A stretch of 7,905 nucleotides of DNA from Bacteroidales bacterium (GCA_012799155.1 JAAZLV010000023.1:1-7905), one strand, 5' to 3'. Positions 1 to 7,885 are shown, counted from the first letter of the stretch. The notes: generated by a model from the letters alone, not told the origin. Program-made: numbers and translations.

Positions 1-302
1 GCTCCTTCAATGATTTTATAGAGATCGGTATCGTCGAAAGGCATTTTTCCTCGTACCACCCCGGAGCCTCCATTCATTACACGTTCGGCCACAAGGAAAT
101 TCTCGAAACGTCCCTCTTTTTCGCATCTTTCAATCGCAACAGGAATCGTGATCTGTTGTATCTGACGGATTCTGGGCAGCCAAAAGCTATCGGTCAGGTG
201 TACACTTTTCAGATCAATTTTCTGAATGTGATAGTCTTGTGCAGAAAGAGTGAGACAAGTAACGATGGTGAGTGTACATAGTATAAACGTTCTTTTATTC
301 AT
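1..302 (-). CDS. GH127 (DUF1680) glycoside hydrolase, N-terminal part, runs off left edge
   Basis: This is the first 100 codons of an exported glycoside hydrolase; the rest lies beyond the left edge. Residues 1-21 form a type I signal peptide: N-K-R, then a hydrophobic core, ending LTLSA before Q22. The mature start carries the N-terminal signature of GH127/DUF1680: DSFWLPR at 38-44, a TIP segment at 52-54, CEKEGRFENF at 60-69 and FDDTDLYKIIEG at 89-100. Characterised members of this family and its relatives remove beta-L-arabinofuranose, and one branch removes aceric acid from rhamnogalacturonan II. The catalytic Glu and Cys residues of the family lie further along and cannot be checked. The gene starts 66 bp after the GH31 stop with no terminator between, so co-transcription is likely. 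The family call is firm; the exact substrate is open. Confidence 0.88.
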   Translation of the reverse strand, partial: MNKRTFILCTLTIVTCLTLSAQDYHIQKIDLKSVHLTDSFWLPRIRQIQQITIPVAIERCEKEGRFENFLVAERVMNGGSGVVRGKMPFDDTDLYKIIEG

Positions 303-368
303 ATTTCAGCAAATTGAAATTAGATCAAACGACAAGAAAAATATGAATAACGACAGACAGTCGATCTG

Positions 369-2810
369 TTAGAGTTTCAGTGTTGTTTTCTTTCCTGAAT
401 AATCAACTGTGCGAACAACATCAGAACCCTCATTCTCTATCAACCTAATGTTGAAACGTCTTTGGTTCAACATACCGGTATAACTACCCTTGCGATTCTC
501 AATGGTGAGTTTTCGGGAAGAGTCATCCCACCGAAACGCAATTTCAGTATAAGCTCCCTGTTCATAGTTGTAATTGTCGAACTCATCTTCGTATAATACG
601 AACGTTCCGTCAGCACCTTTATAAACACGAATCTCAAGATCATCCCATTTCTTCTCCTCTGCAAATTGTACTTTCGGTCCCAATGGAAGGATGGATCCTG
701 CTTTTACAAAGACAGGTATACGATCAATGGGAGTATTGCTGTCGACCGTTTTTCCTCCTGTAGTCCGCTCATTGCTCCAGAAGTCATACCAGTCAACACC
801 TTCGGGAAGATAAACGGTGCGAGATTTGACAGATGTGAAATCAGCCTCCCGGATTACGTTTCTTCCTTCACCCGAAACAACCCGGGTGTACATTGGCTCT
901 GTCACCGGACAGACAAGCAGGGATTTACCAAACATAAACTGGTCGGAAACATCCCAACAGTTGGGATCGTCCTGAAAATCCATCACCAGCGATCTGATCA
1001 TGCTGGAACGGTTGGCAGTAACATCCCATGATACAGAGTAGATATAAGGAAGAAGCGTATAGCGAAGATTGATGAATTTCTCGATGGCATCATATACCGG
1101 TTCACCTTTTTTGCCGAATTGCCAGATCTCACGAGGTGCATCCGCCCCATGTGAGCGCATCATGGGAGAGAAAGTTCCGAATTGAAGCCAGCGGGTGTAG
1201 AGCTCCCTGTAATCAGGGTCTTCCAGCTTCCGGGGATAACTGCCGAGAAAGAAACCACCGATGTCGCTGTTCCAGTGAGGAATGCCACAGAGAGAGAAAT
1301 TGAGTCCGGCCGGTATTTGTCGTGCCAGGTCACCCCAGGTAGCCTGTACATCGCCTGTCCATGTGTTGGCTCCATATCTCTGTTGACCGGCAAATGCAGA
1401 TCTTGTCAGGATAAATACCCTTTTTTGGGAAGTCGTTGCCCGCTGGTTGTCATACACACCTCCCACGGTCATGAGCGGATAGGCGTTCCGCACTTTGCGC
1501 AGCGAACCCATATATGTCTGCAGGTTCATATCCTCATCTTTTGCATCAAGATGATCCGGTTCGGTTGAATCCATCCACCATCCATCAATGCCAAGAGAGA
1601 AAAGGCCATTGTTAAGATGCTCCCAATAGATCTGCCTGGCCTTCGGGTTATAGGGGTCATAAGGTTTTACACCTGAGGGATAGTCCCTATTGGGGGGCCA
1701 GAGCGAGGATCCTGATTGTGGCCAGGTACCCATGTTCAGGAGCATCCCCTGAGGTTCCATGATTCGGTATTGTTTTGTCATCGGTCCGAAAGAGGACCAG
1801 ATTGAGATGACCATCCTGGCATTCATGTCATGTACTTCACGGATCATTCTTTTAGGATCTGGAAAGTTCTCGTTGAGAAACTCCATTGCATTCCACAAAT
1901 AGTTGCTGCCCCAGTACTGCCAGTCCTGAATAATACCATCAATCGGGACACCTATTTGCCGGTATCTCCTAACAATGCCGGTAGTCTCATCCTGTGACTT
2001 GTATCGCTCCTTGCTTTGAAAGTAACCGTAAGTCCACAGCGGGAAGAGAGGTACATCGCCAGTCAGATGACGCATTTGTGCAACAACACCATCGGCATTT
2101 TTCCCGTACATAAGATAATAATCAATACAGTCTCCAACCTCTGAATGAAACAATGTCCCTTCCTGGTTGTCACTAAAAAGTGTCGGAGAATAGTTGTCCC
2201 AGAATAAACCGTAACCTTTCACCGACTGGAAAAAGGTAATGACATCTTCCGTATTGCCCTGAATCAATTTTTTTCTGGTGCCCCGTTGCGACATCTTTCC
2301 ATTCTGCAGTTGTCCGAGTCCATAGATTGCCTCATTCTCCTCAAGCTGAAAGGTTTGGGCTACATCAAATGTTTTCACACCTGCATCGTCAAAGATGTTA
2401 AAGCGGGGAGCTCCTTTCTCACTCATCAGCAACTTCCCGTTGGAGGAGTAAAATGCGACAACGCCGTTTTTTTTGTTGATTTTCACTTCCAGCTCGCTAC
2501 TGCGAATATTCAGGTAATCGCCTTTATCTGAAGTTTTAAGCGCAACTTTTTCAGGCTCTGCAATTACTGAAAGACTCTCTTTTACCGGATTTGTCCCTTC
2601 CGGATATTTGACAATCCTGGCTGTTGAGGGATTGAAGAAAGAGACGGATATGATTGTAGAATTGATGGTTGTTTTGATGCCATCCGGTGTTTTTGATACT
2701 GCAAGAGTAGTTGATTGCGCTGCCTCATTTGTATTCCCAACCAGAAATAGTGAAGTTAAGACAAATGCAAGCAGGAGATTTGTTTTAAGATTTAATAAGT
2801 TCATCTTCAT
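369..2810 (-). CDS. Exported GH31 family alpha-glycosidase (alpha-xylosidase or alpha-glucosidase type)
   Basis: This is a complete 813-residue GH31 retaining alpha-glycosidase. Residues 1-31 look like a type I signal peptide (core LLLAFVLTSLFLVG, cleavage near A30/A31), with no lipobox, so a periplasmic location is likely. An N-terminal beta-sandwich (about 45-245) leads into the catalytic barrel (about 255-595). The predicted nucleophile is D414 in WWMDSTEPD and the acid/base is D487 in WTGD; HWNSDIGGF (512-520) and MRSHG (551-555) are further family motifs. A C-terminal beta domain and a DUF5110-like module (about 720-785, VYKGADGTF and LYEDE) follow. The STEPD context, rather than the GEP form common in alpha-glucosidases, resembles Bacteroidota and Cellvibrio alpha-xylosidases, but there is no room for the PA14 insert those carry. 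The second ATG, two codons on, is an alternative start. It sits downstream of susCD behind a possible promoter of its own. GH31 is firm; xylose specificity is inference, and galactose or glucose is possible. Confidence 0.94.
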   Translation of the reverse strand: MKMNLLNLKTNLLLAFVLTSLFLVGNTNEAAQSTTLAVSKTPDGIKTTINSTIISVSFFNPSTARIVKYPEGTNPVKESLSVIAEPEKVALKTSDKGDYLNIRSSELEVKINKKNGVVAFYSSNGKLLMSEKGAPRFNIFDDAGVKTFDVAQTFQLEENEAIYGLGQLQNGKMSQRGTRKKLIQGNTEDVITFFQSVKGYGLFWDNYSPTLFSDNQEGTLFHSEVGDCIDYYLMYGKNADGVVAQMRHLTGDVPLFPLWTYGYFQSKERYKSQDETTGIVRRYRQIGVPIDGIIQDWQYWGSNYLWNAMEFLNENFPDPKRMIREVHDMNARMVISIWSSFGPMTKQYRIMEPQGMLLNMGTWPQSGSSLWPPNRDYPSGVKPYDPYNPKARQIYWEHLNNGLFSLGIDGWWMDSTEPDHLDAKDEDMNLQTYMGSLRKVRNAYPLMTVGGVYDNQRATTSQKRVFILTRSAFAGQQRYGANTWTGDVQATWGDLARQIPAGLNFSLCGIPHWNSDIGGFFLGSYPRKLEDPDYRELYTRWLQFGTFSPMMRSHGADAPREIWQFGKKGEPVYDAIEKFINLRYTLLPYIYSVSWDVTANRSSMIRSLVMDFQDDPNCWDVSDQFMFGKSLLVCPVTEPMYTRVVSGEGRNVIREADFTSVKSRTVYLPEGVDWYDFWSNERTTGGKTVDSNTPIDRIPVFVKAGSILPLGPKVQFAEEKKWDDLEIRVYKGADGTFVLYEDEFDNYNYEQGAYTEIAFRWDDSSRKLTIENRKGSYTGMLNQRRFNIRLIENEGSDVVRTVDYSGKKTTLKL

Positions 2811-2823
2811 GTTGTTTTTTTAT

Positions 2824-2839
2824 CGTTTAGGCTAAAACG
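2824..2839 (-). other. Small hairpin just upstream of the GH31 start
   Basis: CGTTT (2824-2828) and AAACG (2835-2839) form a perfect 5-bp inverted repeat around a 6-base loop. In the minus-strand transcript it would end 13 bases before the GH31 ATG, followed by an A-rich stretch. It has no U-tract after it and so is not a terminator. It could modulate ribosome access to the start, but so short a stem may be chance. Confidence 0.25.
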
Positions 2840-2854
2840 TGAATTGAAATAATA

Positions 2855-2921
2855 CTGTCCGGATTACATTTGGATCAATTGGCAAACCAATGTTTGTTTG
2901 AATCATCATATATCCGGACAG
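2855..2921. repeat. Perfect 10-bp inverted repeat in the SusD-GH31 gap
   Basis: CTGTCCGGAT (2855-2864) is matched by its exact reverse complement ATCCGGACAG (2912-2921), with 47 bases between. Each arm contains the 6-bp palindrome TCCGGA, and the centres of the two copies are 55 bp apart. The right arm directly abuts the TATATTTG box, so the repeat would span the transcription start and the early leader of the GH31 message. It could fold into a GC-rich stem in RNA or be a pair of operator half-sites. No poly-U follows on either strand, so it is not a standard terminator, and no duplicated target site flanks it as a small mobile element would show. Confidence 0.6.
2878..2896. other. Two overlapping, mutually exclusive short hairpins
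   Basis: Inside the loop of the larger inverted repeat, ATTGG-CAAA-CCAAT (2878-2891) and CAAAC-CAAT-GTTTG (2883-2896) are each perfect 5-bp stems with 4-base loops. They share bases 2883-2891, so only one can form at a time. This resembles a switchable leader in miniature, but the stems are short and AT-rich and may have no function. Confidence 0.25.
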
Positions 2922-2952
2922 CAAATATACACTTTTAAAAAAAATTAATCAA
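2922..2952 (-). promoter_or_regulatory. Putative Bacteroidota-type promoter for the GH31 gene
   Basis: On the minus strand TATATTTG (2929-2922) matches the Bacteroides -7 consensus TAnnTTTG exactly. A TTG (2952-2950), 20 bases upstream across an AT-rich spacer that includes eight consecutive T on this strand, fits the -33 element (TTTG) in part. Transcription would start near 2915 and give a leader of roughly 105 bases before the GH31 ATG. The position in a 161-bp gap, when the susC-susD gap is only 18 bp, supports a separate or additional start for the enzyme genes. The -33 match is weak, so this is a prediction. Confidence 0.45.
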
Positions 2953-2971
2953 CTAAGCGTTCTACCGCATC

Positions 2972-4618
2972 TCAATAACCTGGGTTTTGCTTTAGATTTC
3001 CATTGGCCTCAAGTTCTCTTTTGGGTATTGGGAAAAGCGTTCTATATGCTTCGCTCGCCGGGTGAGAGAACCATGATTTTGTGGTATAAGCACCAAAACG
3101 AATCATATCCTGCCGGCGACGCCCCTCTTGGTTAAACTCCCAACCCAATTCATCCAGAAAGCGACCGTACATGATATCGGCACCACCCTCATACGTATTT
3201 GCAGGGGTTTCCCTGTTGTCTCTTATACCATAGTCATAAACACTGCCGGCAAGGAGTTCAGCTCCTGTAACGGTTGCTTTCGCAGGTGCCCCGGTGAATG
3301 CCCTGGAGCGAACTTGTGTCACGAGCGCGGCTGCGTCATCCGCTTTGCCTGTCCGCAGGAGACATTCTGCTTTCATCATCAAGACATCAGCATAGCGGAA
3401 TAAAACAAAATCGTTATCCAAAATATTGGATGAGCCAAGGCCAATCTCATATTTTTCAAAACGGACACCCTGATGTTGTTCAGACTGCGCGATACTATTT
3501 ATTTCGTTCACAAAATCCATCTGTTTGCCAATATACTCTGCACTACCAATGGTAATATAGATCGGTTCACCCCCGATGGTATATTGCGGCCCTTTGATAA
3601 AGTTGTCGTGATACCGGCTATCGTCCGGATCAAACGAGTCGATGAATTGCGGAATAGCACACATACCTCCCCAGGGCTCCTGCGTGATATTGTATTTGTA
3701 CTGTAACCCTGCCGGCAAAGTTTGCATGTGGTGATCGAATGCGTTCCAGCTGGTAGTATAATTTGCGTCAATGGCTAATCCCAGAATTATCTCAATGGAG
3801 TTCTGGTTTTCAGTCACAAACACATTTTTTTGCCTGGACTCTAAGCCGTATCCAACATTCGAGTTCATAATCAAATCACATTGCTGAATGCATTTTTCCC
3901 ATTCGGGCGTGCCTGTATAAACTTCGGCGTTCAAATACATTTTTGCCAATAACGTTCGTGCCGCCCATTCGTTGAAACGCGCATAAGTACTCTGGCCGCG
4001 TTCTTTTGATAAAAGGGGCATGCTCTCAGTTAGTTCTTTTACAATGAAGTCAAATACCTCTTTTCTGGTGGATTGTTCAGGTAAGTAACCCTCAGGGAGA
4101 TCGAATTTTGTTTCGATCGGGACATTTCCCCAAAGGTCGATCAAAAAGTAATAATAACAGGCACGCGTTGCCCGTAATTCAGCGATGATACCGTCATAAA
4201 CAACCTGATCGCTGATGGGTAAAAAACCCGATTCGATTTGATATATCAATCGATTACAATTCGTTACTCCTTGAAAAATACGCGTCCACAAACCCCGATT
4301 CCACGTCTCTGTTTCGGTCCAGGTGTGCTCGTGTGCACGTCTGTACAAACCACCGTCTACCCATCCATTGGGTCGGGCGGGGATTACTACTTGATCGGCG
4401 GTAATCTCCTGATAACGCCATATACCGTCAAAATCAAGCATCGATGCACGTAGTTGAGTGTATGCAGCTCCGGTAATTGCAGGCACTTCCTTTTCTGTAG
4501 GCTCGAACTGTTCGGCAATAATTTCGCTATAACTGTCACTTACCAATTCCGTACATGCGGAACCAAATGAAACGACCAATACAATTAAAAGCGCGAGTTT
4601 ATATTTAATTAGTTTCAT
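2972..4618 (-). CDS. SusD/RagB family outer-membrane glycan-binding lipoprotein
   Basis: This is a complete 548-residue SusD homologue, normal length for the family. It binds glycan at the cell surface and acts as a lid on the SusC transporter. Residues 1-21 form a lipoprotein signal peptide ending GSA before C22, the predicted lipidated cysteine; the acidic and polar residues after it (TELVSDS) suit surface export. Family hallmarks appear in order: the helical repeat segment RATRACYYYFLIDLWGNVPI (149-168), FVLFRYADVLMMKAECLLRTG at 404-424, the EGRRRQDMIRFG segment (498-509), and the C-terminal LFPIPKRELEANGNLKQNPGY (528-548), where NPGY is typical. The start lies 18 bp after the susC stop, so the two are almost certainly co-transcribed and make one complex. 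There is no Shine-Dalgarno sequence, as usual in this phylum. The ligand cannot be read from sequence. Confidence 0.95.
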   Translation of the reverse strand: MKLIKYKLALLIVLVVSFGSACTELVSDSYSEIIAEQFEPTEKEVPAITGAAYTQLRASMLDFDGIWRYQEITADQVVIPARPNGWVDGGLYRRAHEHTWTETETWNRGLWTRIFQGVTNCNRLIYQIESGFLPISDQVVYDGIIAELRATRACYYYFLIDLWGNVPIETKFDLPEGYLPEQSTRKEVFDFIVKELTESMPLLSKERGQSTYARFNEWAARTLLAKMYLNAEVYTGTPEWEKCIQQCDLIMNSNVGYGLESRQKNVFVTENQNSIEIILGLAIDANYTTSWNAFDHHMQTLPAGLQYKYNITQEPWGGMCAIPQFIDSFDPDDSRYHDNFIKGPQYTIGGEPIYITIGSAEYIGKQMDFVNEINSIAQSEQHQGVRFEKYEIGLGSSNILDNDFVLFRYADVLMMKAECLLRTGKADDAAALVTQVRSRAFTGAPAKATVTGAELLAGSVYDYGIRDNRETPANTYEGGADIMYGRFLDELGWEFNQEGRRRQDMIRFGAYTTKSWFSHPASEAYRTLFPIPKRELEANGNLKQNPGY

Positions 4619-4636
4619 CTCATTGTTTATTTAAAG

Positions 4637-7600
4637 TTAAAAACTCAGGTTAATACCAAAAGTAAAGGTCCTCACAGTGGGGTATTTATCCCGGCTATCA
4701 TTTCCCGGATCAAGACCGCTTGCATTCACCTCTGGATCAATGCCCTTATATTTTGTTATCACAAAAGTATTCAGGGTTGATGCATAGATTCTAGCCCTGT
4801 TGAGGTATTTAATCTTATCAGTGTTGAATGTATAGCCAAGCGTGATATTGTCAATTTTCCAATGGTCACCTTTTTCAATGTAGTACGAATTGTACTCAAG
4901 ATCAAGGTCATTGTTTAGTACCGCTTTGCCGAATACTGGGTCGTAAGCTGATTTCAATCGGTTGTACTGCTGATGAGTTTTGGTGTTTTCGTAATACATC
5001 CTGGCAAAATTCAATATATCATAACCGAATGCACCCCTCATCGAAACAGCGAAATCAAAATTTTTATACCGTATGGAATTGTTCCAGCCTAAGTAGTACT
5101 TGGGAAGACCGTTTCCAATAATCATTTTGTTTTCATCCACTTTTGCGAATTCATCATAAGGTACGGGTGCTCCTGTTTCAGGATCTTCATAAATCCATTT
5201 CCCTTCATCATCGATGTCAATTACTTTATAACCCCAGAAATTACCGATTTTTCCTCCAATATCCAGTCGATGAGTTGGACCATAAATAGGAATTTGGGCA
5301 TCACCAGTTGTTATATAGGAGTTTTGGGGCTCGTATAGGTCGCTGGAAAGTGTAACCAATTTATTGTTGTTTGTGGAAAAGTTAAAGTCACTGTTCCATT
5401 CCAGATCTTTAGTTTTTACCGGTACCCCTCTTAACAGGAATTCAATCCCACTGTTTTTCATCTCACCAACATTGGCACGTGTTGTATTGACCAAGTTTGG
5501 TGGAACAGGGACTGTGTAATCATACAATAACCCGTCAATCACTCGATTATAATAATCAATGCTTCCCGATAGACGGCTTCTTAAGAAGGCAAAATCGAGA
5601 CCAATATTCATTTCTTTTTTCTCTTCCCATCTCAAATAGGGATTGGGATTTCGTGTCGGTACAATCGTTTGAATCCATTCGCCATTGGTGTAGACGGCAC
5701 CGCTATAACCGAGCGTTCCGACCCCTAAAAATGAACTATTGGGTTGCGTTCCGGTAACGCCATAGCCAGCGCGCAGCTTCATCTCGTTAATAGATGAAAC
5801 ATCCTTTAAAAATGACTCTTCTTTCATTCGCCAACCTACAGAAATAGAAGGGAAGGTACCCCAAGGATCTTCTGTTCCCCATAATTGACTTGCGCCTTCG
5901 TGACGTAAACTAGCCATAAACAGGTAACGATCTTTGTAATTGTAGTTCACCCGACCAAAGAAACCAATGAGGTTGGTAAGACCTCTGTAGCTGTTCATAT
6001 CCCAAAAAGTAGATCCTTTAGCGATCGCTTGCCCGAGGCCAATATTGTGTTGCCCGAAGATGTCAGTTGGGAAATCGGTATTGTACATCGAATGATTTCT
6101 TCCATCATAATCTTCATAGCTATACCCGGCCAGCAACGTGAAGTTATGATCATTGATGTTATTTTTATACTCAGCTGTCAGGTTGATCAACCTTTCAACA
6201 TTTTGTGTGGCACCAACTGATGCGGCTCCTTTACGGCCGTCACGAACGGTTGAAATATGGTTTTGTGTTTCATACCACCCACCGTGTTGATGGTATTTAG
6301 AGAACGACATTAGCCCTCTTAAGCTCAATCCTTTCATCGGGTTGATGGTTATTGTCCCGTTGATACGATTGAACAGCGAACTAGCACTATTGTCCTGTTC
6401 CATGATACGGGAAACCGGATTTTCTACTTCGAAAATGCCTGCTTCATACCATTTTCCATCCTCATCTTTGACGGGAATCGTAGGATGGTACTGGTTCACC
6501 AATCTGAAAATATTGTTGCTGAATGAACTGGAATTATCGTTGCGCGACAAGATGCCGACATTTAACTGAACCACACCATCAAACATGCTGTGATTCACGT
6601 CGGCACGAGCGCTGAGTCTTTCTCGGTATGATTTTTTGAAAATTCCTTCCGAGTTGTTGTACATCAGCGAGAGTAAGTAATTCGTTTCTTGGTTCCCGCC
6701 CCTAATCGTCAGATTATGGTGTTGTATGAACGGTGTCCTTGAAATCTCATCCAACCAGTTGGTGTTCCCTCCATAATCATGTGACGTCCCAATGACTCCT
6801 TCTGAGATGAGTCTTCTATAATCATCGGCATCCAACAAATCTGTTTTCTTTCTGATGGCTTGGGTTCCAATGTAATGGGAGTATTCCACATGATTTCGTA
6901 TATTCGCGTTTGCCCTTTTGGTTGTAATAATAATTACCCCATTCGTTCCTCTTGTACCGTAAATTGCCGCTGCCGATCCATCTTTTAACACGTCGATCGA
7001 TTCAATATCATCAGGAGAAACAGTATTGAAATCACCAGGTACTCCATCAATCAATATCAACGGGTTGGTGCTGGTGCCGTGAAGCGTGGTGTTTCCGCGC
7101 AGTCTTATCGATGAGTTTCCCGAGGGGTTGCCGCTGGTGGTATTAATGATCAAACCTGCAACCTTACCCTGTATCAATTGACCCAAGTCCCGCACGCTTC
7201 CCTGGGTGTAGCTTTCCGGTTTCACCGAAACCACTGCACTGGTTACATCTGCTGTTCTTATGCTGCCATAGCCAATTACAACAACCTCTTCAAGACCAAT
7301 GAGATCTTCAGAAAAAGTAACGTTGATTTCTCGCTGATCCCCAACAGGGATCTCTTCGGTAAGATAACCAATGTAAGAAAACACCATAACAGCATCCCTG
7401 TCAGGAACGTTAATCGTGTATCGACCATTGATGTCGCTGACAACCCCAATATCTGTTCCCTTGAGCATAATCGCTGCTCCAATAACTGGTTCTCCATTCT
7501 CATCTCTAACAGTCCCTGTGACTGTTTTTCCCTCCTGTTGAGCTGTCTGGATCATTTCGGCAATGGCAGAAGCATTTCGATTGATCTTTTTCAGCAGAAC

Positions 7601-7885
7601 AATGTAATTGTTTTCAAAATCATGACCAATGTCAGAATTTGCAAACGCCTCCTTCAGGTATTCCGAAACCTTATTGGTTTTCTCCTTTAGCAGGATCTCT
7701 TTTTCCGTGTCTATTTCACGGTTACTGTAGACAACCAGGTAATCGGTCTGCTGCTCGATTTCCCGGATGAGATCCCCAATCGTAATGTTTGTTGATTTCA
7801 ACCCGATAACGGCATCCTGGGCACTTGAATTCACTGCCGACAATTGAAATGCAACGACAAAAAGAAATAGCAGGCTGATTTTCAT
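4637..7885 (-). CDS. SusC/RagA family TonB-dependent transporter with N-terminal STN domain
   Basis: This outer-membrane transporter imports oligosaccharides using TonB-ExbBD energy together with the adjacent SusD. As called it has 1082 residues: a signal peptide (1-22, ending NSSA before Q23), an STN domain (about 25-98), a carboxypeptidase-regulatory-like beta-sandwich (about 121-195, with GTVRDENGEPVIGA and SYIGY), the EVVVIGYG segment (200-207), a plug (about 210-325, with LILIDGVPGDFN and the SIDVLKDGSAAAIYGTRGTNG region) and a 22-strand-type barrel ending in INLSF with a terminal Phe. The STN domain, absent from plain SusC, is the part that signals to FecR-like anti-sigma factors in this family. 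Upstream of the called ATG the frame continues without a stop (K-D-L-L-K-I) to the window edge, and STN-type SusC proteins often start further out, so the real N-terminus may be longer. The family call is firm; the substrate is unknown. Confidence 0.95.
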   Translation of the reverse strand: MKISLLFLFVVAFQLSAVNSSAQDAVIGLKSTNITIGDLIREIEQQTDYLVVYSNREIDTEKEILLKEKTNKVSEYLKEAFANSDIGHDFENNYIVLLKKINRNASAIAEMIQTAQQEGKTVTGTVRDENGEPVIGAAIMLKGTDIGVVSDINGRYTINVPDRDAVMVFSYIGYLTEEIPVGDQREINVTFSEDLIGLEEVVVIGYGSIRTADVTSAVVSVKPESYTQGSVRDLGQLIQGKVAGLIINTTSGNPSGNSSIRLRGNTTLHGTSTNPLILIDGVPGDFNTVSPDDIESIDVLKDGSAAAIYGTRGTNGVIIITTKRANANIRNHVEYSHYIGTQAIRKKTDLLDADDYRRLISEGVIGTSHDYGGNTNWLDEISRTPFIQHHNLTIRGGNQETNYLLSLMYNNSEGIFKKSYRERLSARADVNHSMFDGVVQLNVGILSRNDNSSSFSNNIFRLVNQYHPTIPVKDEDGKWYEAGIFEVENPVSRIMEQDNSASSLFNRINGTITINPMKGLSLRGLMSFSKYHQHGGWYETQNHISTVRDGRKGAASVGATQNVERLINLTAEYKNNINDHNFTLLAGYSYEDYDGRNHSMYNTDFPTDIFGQHNIGLGQAIAKGSTFWDMNSYRGLTNLIGFFGRVNYNYKDRYLFMASLRHEGASQLWGTEDPWGTFPSISVGWRMKEESFLKDVSSINEMKLRAGYGVTGTQPNSSFLGVGTLGYSGAVYTNGEWIQTIVPTRNPNPYLRWEEKKEMNIGLDFAFLRSRLSGSIDYYNRVIDGLLYDYTVPVPPNLVNTTRANVGEMKNSGIEFLLRGVPVKTKDLEWNSDFNFSTNNNKLVTLSSDLYEPQNSYITTGDAQIPIYGPTHRLDIGGKIGNFWGYKVIDIDDEGKWIYEDPETGAPVPYDEFAKVDENKMIIGNGLPKYYLGWNNSIRYKNFDFAVSMRGAFGYDILNFARMYYENTKTHQQYNRLKSAYDPVFGKAVLNNDLDLEYNSYYIEKGDHWKIDNITLGYTFNTDKIKYLNRARIYASTLNTFVITKYKGIDPEVNASGLDPGNDSRDKYPTVRTFTFGINLSF

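Noticed and set aside
303..368. Promoter for GH127 in the 66-bp gap
   Set aside because: There are TTTG-like bits (for example TCAATTTG on the minus strand), but the TA of the -7 box is missing and no correctly spaced -33 element is present.
353..369. Inverted repeat ACAGA/TCTGT just after the GH31 coding end, considered as a terminator
   Set aside because: The stem is only 5 bp with a 7-base loop and no following U-tract, and GH127 starts shortly after, so read-through is more likely.
1182..1568. 128-codon open frame on the plus strand inside the GH31 gene
   Set aside because: It is antisense to the catalytic core, which contains both catalytic Asp motifs; the Cys- and Pro-rich translation is not protein-like.
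2466..2474. Run of eight A on the coding strand of GH31, forming an in-frame A-AAA-AAC slippery heptamer
   Set aside because: The -1 frame ends after about 16 codons and encodes nothing recognisable, and it sits within the N-terminal domain of an intact enzyme. Programmed frameshifting is unsupported; at most it is a mutation-prone tract.
2855..2921. The inverted repeat as termini of a miniature transposable element
   Set aside because: No direct target duplication flanks the 67-bp unit and no second copy is visible in the window.
4615..4623. Two-codon mini-ORF (ATG AGA TGA) overlapping the susD start
   Set aside because: An ATG five bases before the susD ATG that ends by overlapping it could reinitiate or couple translation, but so short a pattern arises readily by chance and nothing else supports it.
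7178..7690. 170-codon open frame on the plus strand inside susC
   Set aside because: It lies entirely antisense to the conserved STN, carboxypeptidase-like and plug regions, and its translation resembles no family and lacks domain structure. It is a shadow of the real gene.
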